A DNA stretch of 5,767 nt from CAZQCJ01 sp964591885 (lineage in GTDB: Bacteria; Patescibacteriota; Microgenomatia; PFEM01; JAPLYW01), in contig CAZQCJ010000047.1 in assembly GCA_964591885.1 (NCBI GenBank), positions 1 to 5,767 of the forward strand. Reading direction: 5' to 3'. Made by a program: the position numbers and the translations under genes. Shown here in pieces: positions 1 through 4,646 of this stretch (the first letter of the stretch is position 1; the number at the start of each line of letters is the position of its first letter). The notes beneath the pieces are model-generated. The model was not told the DNA's origin. It did not search any database and saw only the letters and a list, made by a program, of their open reading frames with translations.

Positions 1-1
1 C

Positions 2-160
2 AAGCAAACTATTATGTGTGGAGGTGGAGGCGATTGTTCTTCTAACGGCCCAGTTGACTCTAAAGACATTTATGTTTGTTATCGAATTGCTATTTCCGGC
101 ACCCAACCAGCTGGTTATTATTACAATAAAGTTAAATACACAGCCACAGCTATTTTTTAA
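2..160 (+). CDS. C-terminal end of an exported beta-rich surface protein (5' end outside window)
   Basis: An open frame enters from the left edge and stops at TAA 158-160, giving 52 residues. It has a glycine run with nearby cysteines (IMCGGGGDCSS), another cysteine (YVCYRIAISG), and ends AGYYYNKVKYTATAIF. An alternating Tyr/Thr strand at the extreme C-terminus resembles the closing strand of WxL-type and other exported beta-sandwich proteins (AG-Y-xx-x-xYTA pattern), though no Trp-x-Leu is visible here. The next gene begins 6 bp later and is DUF916-like, the usual partner of WxL proteins, so co-transcription and a shared envelope role are likely. The fragment is too short to name the family. 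The coding call rests on the clean frame, the protein-like composition and the tight spacing. Confidence 0.7.
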   Translation, partial: KQTIMCGGGGDCSSNGPVDSKDIYVCYRIAISGTQPAGYYYNKVKYTATAIF

Positions 161-166
161 ATAAAA

Positions 167-1171
167 ATGAAAAAACTGCCTAAACAAAAGCTCGCTACTA
201 TCTCTTTAGCCTTAATTCTTTTTTTAACAGCTTTTTTTCTGGCTAAAAAAATTCAAGCACAAGCAATTCTTCCCTTAACTGTTGCTCCGGCTCGACAAGA
301 ATTACTGGTTGATCCAGGGGAAACAACAGCCGTAGTTCTTAAGTTTTTAAATCAAGGCGAAGTCCCAGTTTCCGGTCTTTTAAAAGTTGCTGATTTCATT
401 GTTGAAGATAAAGAAGGTTCACCCACCTTTCTAGAAGACGAAACCTATTTTTCCTCACGCTTTGCCGCTGCTTCTTGGGTCGAACTCCCCTATGACCGCA
501 TTACTATTGCGGCTAAAGATAAAGTTACCGTCCAAGCCAAAATTAATGTTCCCCAAGACGCCCAGGCTGGTGGTCGTTACTTCGCTATTTTCTTTGAACC
601 AGGAGGGAGAGTAACTGAAAGCCTTGGAGAAGAAACAGAGGCAGAAACTCCGGTCACTATTAGACTGGCTGGCTTGGTTTATTTGCGAGTTGCCGGACCA
701 ATTGAGGAAAACGCTTACCTTACTCAATTAACTACTCCTCGCTTTTTGGAATACGGACCAATTCCGGTTACCACTGAAATTAAGAACCAAGGGAATTACC
801 ATATCAGGCCCCAAGGAACAGTCACTCTGACCAGCGTTTTTGGCAAGAAAGTTGACGAGGAAATTTTAAAAGAACAAAATATTTTTCCAGAAACTTCAAG
901 AATTTTTGAAAACAAGCTCGGTGGCAAATGGCTTTTTGGCAAATATAAAATTGAATTAAACGCTGTTTATGGTGAAACCGGTAAGATCCTTACTGCCAGC
1001 GTCTTTACCTGGATTATCCCCTGGAAGATGATCACGATTACTGTTGTGGCCATAATTATTATTATCCTTCTTGTTTCTCTTCTTTATCACCGCTTGAAAA
1101 AGCGCGAAAAAAATCTTGAAGAAAAAATCGAAGAGCTTGAGGAAAAACTAGAAGAAAAGAAGAGTGAATGA
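167..1171 (+). CDS. DUF916-like (WxL-locus type) membrane-anchored surface protein
   Basis: The protein has 334 residues. Residues 1-32 form a basic start, a hydrophobic core and an AQA cleavage-like site, so it is exported. Residues about 36-180 look like the N-terminal beta-sandwich of DUF916/WxL peptidoglycan-binding-type proteins: LTVAPARQELLVDPGET followed by a FLNQGEVPV strand and later GGRYFAIFFE. Residues about 185-285 form a second beta-rich domain (VTTEIKNQGNYHIRPQG), in the place DUF3324 occupies in Firmicutes homologues. A transmembrane helix follows at 288-307, then a charged tail at 309-334 rich in Glu/Lys heptads that may be a short cytoplasmic coiled coil. The family's known role is binding cell-wall or partner surface proteins; the role here is inferred. 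No clear Shine-Dalgarno precedes the ATG. The end overlaps the next gene by 8 bp, which indicates an operon. The family call is by motif pattern and not by search. Confidence 0.8.
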   Translation: MKKLPKQKLATISLALILFLTAFFLAKKIQAQAILPLTVAPARQELLVDPGETTAVVLKFLNQGEVPVSGLLKVADFIVEDKEGSPTFLEDETYFSSRFAAASWVELPYDRITIAAKDKVTVQAKINVPQDAQAGGRYFAIFFEPGGRVTESLGEETEAETPVTIRLAGLVYLRVAGPIEENAYLTQLTTPRFLEYGPIPVTTEIKNQGNYHIRPQGTVTLTSVFGKKVDEEILKEQNIFPETSRIFENKLGGKWLFGKYKIELNAVYGETGKILTASVFTWIIPWKMITITVVAIIIIILLVSLLYHRLKKREKNLEEKIEELEEKLEEKKSE

Positions 1172-2045
1172 AATCAAGGCTTTTAAGTTTCTAATCATCT
1201 TTTTATCTTTCCCCTTTTTCTTCTTTGTTTTTTCTGATTCTATCCAGGCAGTCACTAACCCTATTTCCTATGAAATTACTGTTTCTGCTACTCTGGGTGA
1301 GCCAAAATTAACTCTTTTTGGCTACTCGTCACCTCAAAGCTTAGTTCAACTTCGAGGAGAACGAGTTGCCGAAGAAGTTATTGCTGACAAAAATGGTTAC
1401 TTTCTTTTTGACCGGATTTTCCTTCCTTATCCCAATCCTGAATACCCGGAGCTTTGTCTTGGAGCGATTGATAGCCAAAGCCGGTTTTCTTTTCCGACTT
1501 GCCTCCCGCCCTTACCTGTCGGTCCTTTTAATCTTAATGTTGGCCCAGTTCTTTTACCCCCAACCTTTAGTTTAGAAAAAGGTTCTTTTCTACCTCAAGA
1601 ACAGGTCAAAGCCGAAGGCTTAACTATCCCCAACACCGAAGTGACTATCTTTTTGGCCAATGACGTCAGTAGTAAAAAACAAAACCTTTTGTCTAGATAT
1701 TTTCGCCTTGAAGCTTCTGCTTATTCTCTACCTCAATACCAAGTAAAAGCTGACGAAGAAGGCAGATTTGAATTCAGCTTACCCACAGTCAGGTCTAATA
1801 ATTGGCGGCTTTTTACTACCGCTAAATTCCAGGGCTCGCCAACGCCTAAATCAAACACTTTAAACTTTAAAATTCTTAACTGGTGGCAGTGGTTCCTTTT
1901 AATGATAATTAACCTCTGGAGAGCCTTTTTAGGGTTAATAAAGCCCTTCTGGTGGTTACTTCTAATTCTGATAGAGCTTTCTTTGGTTATTTACCTTTTA
2001 CTGGCTCATTGTCATCTTAAGAAAAAGAAGATTAACGAAAGTTAA
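1164..2045 (+). CDS. Secreted, membrane-anchored protein with two Ig/transthyretin-like segments
   Basis: The protein has 293 residues and starts at GTG 1164, inside the end of the upstream gene and after a purine-rich stretch (AGAAAAGAAGA) that may serve as ribosome site. Residues 1-29 are a signal peptide ending SIQA. Two segments carry the turn seen in carboxypeptidase-regulatory/Big-type beta sandwiches: ADKNGYFLFDRIFLP (75-89) and ADEEGRFEFSLP (196-207). Each follows a strand pair in which a molecule 'feature' is described (LTLFGYSSPQSLVQL, EVTIFLAND). Cys98 and Cys113 could form a disulfide outside the cell. The C-terminus has a Trp-rich hydrophobic stretch at 240-260 and a clear helix at 262-281, ending in Lys residues. 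It is probably an envelope protein working with the DUF916-like neighbour. Its last 14 bp overlap the convergent gene on the other strand. I do not recognise a specific named family. Confidence 0.8.
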   Translation: MNEIKAFKFLIIFLSFPFFFFVFSDSIQAVTNPISYEITVSATLGEPKLTLFGYSSPQSLVQLRGERVAEEVIADKNGYFLFDRIFLPYPNPEYPELCLGAIDSQSRFSFPTCLPPLPVGPFNLNVGPVLLPPTFSLEKGSFLPQEQVKAEGLTIPNTEVTIFLANDVSSKKQNLLSRYFRLEASAYSLPQYQVKADEEGRFEFSLPTVRSNNWRLFTTAKFQGSPTPKSNTLNFKILNWWQWFLLMIINLWRAFLGLIKPFWWLLLILIELSLVIYLLLAHCHLKKKKINES

Positions 2046-2526
2046 GCTTTACTCTTTGAGGTAAAACCTGATTATCAACCTTAGCCTCAATTAAATAATC
2101 AGCTGAAGAAACAGAAGAAACATCAAAAATAGCCCGACCTAAATTATCACTAACAGCTTGGACAGAATCAACTTTTAGCTTCTCGTTCTGCCCTAAAAAA
2201 ACTACTTTACCAGGGACGCCTTTTCCTTGAGAATCTAAAAGAAAAACCGTTACCCTGATTTTCTCTCTACCATCAGCCTGGGCTGACAAAGGCGAAGCAA
2301 AAAGATAAGAATTATCTAAAACCACTTCACCGATTTCAGTCCTCGGGGTAAAAGCCCGTCCCCAAAAAGTAGTCCGTTGACCAATAAAGAAAACAGCAAA
2401 CCACAAAGAAAAAAGAAGAATTAATAAAACAATAATTGCCAAAAAAATCCCCTTCTTAGATTTTTTTTGCCCTCTTAATTCTTCTAATTCTTTAATTTCT
2501 TCTACGCTTATCGATTTATCATCCAT
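2032..2526 (-). CDS. Membrane-anchored Ig-like domain protein
   Basis: The protein has 164 residues if it starts at the ATG whose complement lies at 2524-2526. The frame stays open to another ATG at 2580, but the extra 18 residues are hydrophobic without a reason, and MDDKSISVEEIKELEEL is a normal cytoplasmic start. Residues 1-25 are charged, 27-48 form one transmembrane helix, and the remainder lies outside. Residues about 69-163 look like a bacterial Ig-like (Big_1/invasin type) fold: EKIRVTVFLLDSQGKGVPGKVV, then AVSDNLGRAIFDVSS, a closing YLIEAKV strand and a final VKLNF strand. This suggests a short stalk or accessory protein at the cell surface. It is transcribed toward the plus-strand envelope operon and overlaps its last gene by 14 bp, so the two transcripts would be antisense at their ends. 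No strong Shine-Dalgarno is seen. Confidence 0.78.
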   Translation of the reverse strand: MDDKSISVEEIKELEELRGQKKSKKGIFLAIIVLLILLFSLWFAVFFIGQRTTFWGRAFTPRTEIGEVVLDNSYLFASPLSAQADGREKIRVTVFLLDSQGKGVPGKVVFLGQNEKLKVDSVQAVSDNLGRAIFDVSSVSSADYLIEAKVDNQVLPQRVKLNFR

Positions 2527-3045
2527 TAACTTCAATTGAAACACAAAAATTTTTAAACTACAAGAATATACAAAGAACACATAATAAATATGGAAAATTA
2601 AAAACTAATTTTGCCTCTTTACCAACTATTATTAAGCTAAATATAGTCCTTTTAAATTTTTATAGAGGATAATTTTATTTAAAAGTAATTATATGCAAAA
2701 TAAAATCATAAAATAATAAGAAAATTCACTTTCTTCCTTATTAAAAATCTTTTCAAACCCCTACTAATTCTTAGCACTTCCTGCCTCATCTGCTAATTTA
2801 GACATTAATAAAAAAACTAGAGGATATTGGATAAATTGTCAATCTAGAACTGAAATCTTATAAAGATCTACTCTCAGTTAAATGTAAAAATCAACAATAT
2901 CTTCTTATAGAAAAACAAAAATAAAAAATTAGCTTCATTTTTATTTCAGCTTAAAAAGTAAATTTATTATAGGATTATAAATTCTTTAAAAAACTTTAAT
3001 ATATCATAATATATCACTAGTCTTTTACCCCATTGCGTTTATCAA

Positions 3046-3060
3046 TGCGGAAAATATTGA
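3046..3060 (+). repeat. 15-bp motif, copy 1 (TGCGGAAAATATTGA)
   Basis: First and most divergent of three copies of TGCGGWAAWTATTRA upstream of the small membrane ORF. It sits inside an inverted repeat, TATCAAT at 3040-3046 and ATTGATA at 3056-3062 with 9 bases between. The GC-containing TGCGG core stands out in AT-rich DNA. Confidence 0.45.
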
Positions 3061-3099
3061 TATACTCTGATAAGCTTTGTTGTATGGATTTTATTCTTT

Positions 3100-3114
3100 T
3101 GCGGTAATTATTAA
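3100..3114 (+). repeat. 15-bp motif, copy 2 (TGCGGTAATTATTAA)
   Basis: It differs from copy 3 at one base (T for A at position 6), and the identity extends one T further left. It lies 54 bp after copy 1 and about 93 bp before the -35 box of the predicted promoter, a plausible place for an activator or nucleoid-type protein site. Confidence 0.5.
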
Positions 3115-3206
3115 TAATGAAAATGCTTATGAAAATATAAAAAGTCTCTATTTTTAGCTTAATTTTAACCTTATCTAAACATATCAAATACCTTTATTTT
3201 GTCCTC

Positions 3207-3236
3207 TTGACAGGTTCTCTAAATCTCTATTATAGT
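3207..3236 (+). promoter_or_regulatory. Sigma-70-type promoter for the small membrane ORF and downstream surface gene
   Basis: There is a perfect -35 TTGACA at 3207-3212 and a -10 TATAGT at 3231-3236, with an 18-bp spacer. Transcription would begin near 3243, leaving a leader of about 78 bases before ATG 3321. Two further TATAAT boxes (3259-3264 and 3268-3273) follow but lack a good -35. It is the best promoter match I see in the window and points to the right-hand gene group. Confidence 0.6.
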
Positions 3237-3291
3237 AGTAAGAGAAATGATAATCTTATATAATCCGTATAATCTAGATACAAATAAAATT

Positions 3292-3306
3292 TGCGGAAAT
3301 TATTAA
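3292..3306 (+). repeat. 15-bp motif, copy 3 (TGCGGAAATTATTAA)
   Basis: Third copy of TGCGGWAAWTATTRA, 192 bp after copy 2. It lies downstream of the predicted start of transcription and ends 14 bases before ATG 3321. At this position a bound protein would block transcription, or the motif could act in the RNA leader. Confidence 0.5.
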
Positions 3307-3320
3307 ACGCAGAGAAACAA

Positions 3321-3437
3321 ATGACCAAATATAGCCAAAATTATAACTTAGAAAAGATTAACAATTTCACCGGAGTCGCCGAAGCCGGCGTTGCCTTTCT
3401 AATTTTCCTAACTGCCTTTTTATGGCTATTCCTTTAG
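3321..3437 (+). CDS. Small single-pass membrane protein (38 residues)
   Basis: ATG 3321 to TAG 3435-3437 encodes 38 residues. The first half is polar (MTKYSQNYNLEKINNFTG), and residues 19-38 form one hydrophobic helix (VAEAGVAFLIFLTAFLWLFL) that runs to the C-terminus. It is supported by an abrupt rise in GC and in codons such as GCC, GTC and GGC compared with the AT-rich DNA before it, by its position behind a good promoter, and by the 16-bp gap to the next gene. GAGA at 3312-3315 is at best a weak ribosome site. The function is unknown. The location suggests a partner or assembly factor for the large surface protein downstream, or a short anchored tail-type protein. It could also be a fortuitous ORF. 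Confidence 0.55.
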   Translation: MTKYSQNYNLEKINNFTGVAEAGVAFLIFLTAFLWLFL

Positions 3438-3453
3438 AAATCTATTTAAAAAA

Positions 3454-3936
3454 ATGTTACTGCCTGAAATTTTTAAAAACTACCTCATTATCAAAAAAAC
3501 CTCTCCAATAACAGCCAAAAATTATTTAGTTGATATTAATCATTTTTTAAATTGGCTTGCTAAAGAAACAGGAGTTAAACATCAAATAGTTGGTAAGGCT
3601 ATCTTCGGTCTTTTTACCAAAGAAACTCTTAACGAATACAAAAATTATCTCTTACTTAACAAAACTCCCCTTTCGACTCTTAATCGTCGTCTCTCGGCTT
3701 TAAGAAAGTTCGGTGAATTCGGCAAGGGACAAGAATGGCTAAAAGAAAACCCAGCCAGAAAGATAGCCAATGCTACTAAAACAACCTCTACTGAAATTTC
3801 CGCCAATAGACAATCAAACGAAGAAATCTTAGAAAAATTCAGTCTCCATCTTAACAAAGAAAAAGTGAGTTCAATTACCGTTAAAAATTACTTATCTGAT
3901 TTAAGGCATTTCTTGGGATGGCTAGAAGGAGCGTAA
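3454..3936 (+). CDS. 5' part of a split surface-protein gene: tandem recombinase-type SAM-like domains, the second one cut
   Basis: The ORF has 160 residues. Residues 5-104 form a complete tyrosine-recombinase-type core-binding (SAM-like) domain: FKNYLIIKKTSPITAKNYL, then a NYLLL helix, then STLNRRLSALRKF and a closing WLKENPARKI. After a Thr/Ser linker (105-120) a second copy begins (EEILEKFSLHLNKEKVSSIT). SSITVKNYLSDLRHFLGWL (139-157) matches SPITAKNYLVDINHFLNWL (17-35) at 13 of 19 positions. The second copy stops abruptly at TAA 3934-3936, after its first two helices. Its missing half is encoded at the start of the ORF at 4647. No recombinase catalytic domain (Arg, His, Arg, Tyr) occurs, so this is not a working integrase. 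The family binds DNA or protein, and the role here is unknown. No Shine-Dalgarno is visible. On its own the ORF is probably truncated. Confidence 0.75.
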   Translation: MLLPEIFKNYLIIKKTSPITAKNYLVDINHFLNWLAKETGVKHQIVGKAIFGLFTKETLNEYKNYLLLNKTPLSTLNRRLSALRKFGEFGKGQEWLKENPARKIANATKTTSTEISANRQSNEEILEKFSLHLNKEKVSSITVKNYLSDLRHFLGWLEGA

Positions 3937-3944
3937 TTTAACAC

Positions 3945-4011
3945 TCAATGCGGGCCCGAAAAGGTGGCAAAAGGGGGGAGCCTATTACCGCTTTTGGTAC
4001 CCGCAACTTGA
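3945..4011 (+). ncRNA. Candidate structured RNA upstream of the NYN gene
   Basis: A 10-bp outer helix pairs TCAATGCGGG (3945-3954) with CCCGCA plus TTGA (4000-4005 and 4008-4011), with a 2-base bulge AC. On the 5' side an unpaired CCCGAAAAGG stretch follows. The inner helix pairs CAAAAG (3968-3973) with CTTTTG (3991-3996) and continues GG/CC (3975-3976 with 3988-3989) past a G-G mismatch, closing a loop of about 11 bases. Free Gs around 3974-3978 could also pair with CCC 3955-3957 as a pseudoknot. The GC content is far above the surroundings and there is no ORF here. It lies 23 bp before the NYN start codon. No known riboswitch or ribozyme class is matched with confidence. Confidence 0.5.
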
Positions 4012-4034
4012 TTATATAACATTTCACGCAAAAT

Positions 4035-4601
4035 ATGAATCAAAAACAAAAAAAAATTAACTTAAAGAAAATGATTAAAGGAAAAGCTGCTGTTTTTATC
4101 GACGCAGCCAATATTCTTTACTCTCAGCAAACACTAGATTGGAAACTAGACTACCAAAAGCTAAAAAATTACCTAAAGAAACAAATAAACCTATTTGGAT
4201 TATTCTATTACACTGGTAAATTAGGAGCTTTAGAAAAACAAATTAAATTTATCCAGAGATTAGAGAAATTAGAATACAAAGTCATAACTAAAGAGGTTAA
4301 ATTTATTAGAATCAGCAGGGAACAAATTTTATATAAGGGAAACTTAGATGTTGAATTATCCCTTGATGCTTTTAGGCTAAGCAGTAAATACGATACCCTT
4401 CTCCTTTTCTCCGGGGATTCTGATTTCGCTTACTTAATAGATTTACTTAAGGCTAAAGGTAAAAAAATAATCGTTTTTTCCACCAGAGGTCATATTGCCA
4501 AAGAATTATTAGAAAGGGCTAAATATATTGATCTCCGTAAACTAAAAAATTTTATTGAATTTAAACAAAAAAAATCAGGAGTTACCCGAAGGCACTCCTG
4601 A
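4035..4601 (+). CDS. NYN-domain protein (PIN-like ribonuclease, LabA/DUF88 type)
   Basis: The protein has 188 residues and all NYN landmarks are in order. AAVFIDAANIL (18-28) supplies Asp23 and Asn26. KGNLDVELSLDA (101-112) supplies Asp105 and Asp111. LLLFSGDSDFAYLIDLL (122-138) supplies Asp128 and Asp130, followed by KGKKIIVFST. These acidic residues form the metal site in the family, so it is probably an active cytoplasmic RNase acting on an unknown RNA. ATG 4035 is the furthest start; Met13 (4071), directly before the domain, is the alternative, and neither has a clear Shine-Dalgarno. A TATATAAC stretch (4013-4020) could give a nearly leaderless transcript. The N- and C-terminal tails are Lys/Arg-rich and could bind nucleic acid. 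The gene is more AT-rich than the surface-protein sequence on its right, and it lies between the two halves of that gene, so it is probably cargo or the working enzyme of an inserted element. Confidence 0.85.
   Translation: MNQKQKKINLKKMIKGKAAVFIDAANILYSQQTLDWKLDYQKLKNYLKKQINLFGLFYYTGKLGALEKQIKFIQRLEKLEYKVITKEVKFIRISREQILYKGNLDVELSLDAFRLSSKYDTLLLFSGDSDFAYLIDLLKAKGKKIIVFSTRGHIAKELLERAKYIDLRKLKNFIEFKQKKSGVTRRHS
4575..4601 (+). promoter_or_regulatory. Strong hairpin including the NYN stop codon
   Basis: A perfect 8-bp stem, TCAGGAGT (4575-4582) with ACTCCTGA (4594-4601), contains the TGA stop. The 11-base loop TACCCGAAGGC can close further as CC-CGAA-GG. No T-run follows (AGGTATGACT), so it is not a standard intrinsic terminator. 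The loop sequence CCCGAAGG recalls the unpaired CCCGAAAAGG of the 5' RNA element. It may mark the 3' end of a structured element RNA or protect a transcript end. Confidence 0.5.
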
Positions 4602-4646
4602 GGTATGACTAGATGATTTATAACACATAAAAAACAACTTGTCAAG

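Larger units (their letters stand above)
2527..3206. other. AT-rich intergenic region without supportable genes
   Basis: This stretch is strikingly AT-rich compared with the genes on both sides and is full of stops in all frames. I see no tRNA, no ORF with protein-like composition, and no repeat array. It contains several AT-only inverted repeats of the sort expected by chance. The only non-random items I find are two of the three TGCGGWAAWTATTRA copies and an inverted repeat at 3040-3062, listed separately. The promoter of the minus-strand gene must lie in the left part. A TATAAT on the minus strand (2688-2693) is possible but has no convincing -35 box. Confidence 0.6.
3934..4616 (+). mobile_element. 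Candidate intervening element splitting the surface-protein gene (boundaries approximate)
   Basis: The second SAM-like domain is divided between 3454-3936 (frame 1) and the ORF at 4647 (frame 3). The frame of the 3' part is open back to 4617, just after TGA 4614-4616. In-frame rejoining needs an insert length of 3n+2, and 3934-4616 (683 bp) satisfies this. It would leave about the same number of residues between the W and LF landmarks as the intact first repeat (19 against 18). Contents are a folded RNA-like element, an NYN-domain gene and a terminal hairpin. An imperfect direct repeat lies near the two ends: ATTTAACAC at 3936-3944 and ATTTATAACAC at 4616-4626. No transposase, homing endonuclease of known type or canonical intron core was found. 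The alternatives are gene decay or gene fission with an NYN gene in between. Exact ends are inferred; 4646 is the outer right limit if ATG 4647 were the junction. Confidence 0.5.

Noticed and set aside
455..727. Minus-strand open frame inside the DUF916-like gene, and similar frames at 1366-1575 (+) and 3645-3857 (-)
   Set aside because: They lie wholly within genes with clear protein features in another frame and show no domain, signal or start-site support of their own.
2919..2983. AT-only inverted repeats (2919-2927 with 2938-2946; 2961-2967 with 2977-2983) as terminators or operators
   Set aside because: They consist only of A and T in extremely AT-rich DNA, with no adjacent gene end. 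Chance pairing is expected.
3454..3936. Functional tyrosine recombinase/integrase
   Set aside because: Only core-binding (SAM-like) segments are present, with no catalytic domain in either half of the split gene.
3939..3980. Twister ribozyme (TAACACT-CAATG-CGGG-CCCG-AAAA resembles the twister order)
   Set aside because: The P4 terminal loop with its conserved AAGC and the pseudoknot-forming CCC is missing, since CGGG and CCCG are directly adjacent. The alternative helices at 3945-4011 fit better.
3922..4613. CTAGA at 3922-3926 and 4609-4613 as recombination or splice boundaries
   Set aside because: Joining at these pentamers keeps frame 1 and runs into TAA at once, so it does not restore the frame of the downstream half.
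3934..4646. Group II intron
   Set aside because: There is no GTGYG-type 5' end and no 34-base domain V hairpin with the AGC triad. The hairpin at 4575-4601 has the wrong loop and lacks the bulge, and no reverse transcriptase is encoded.
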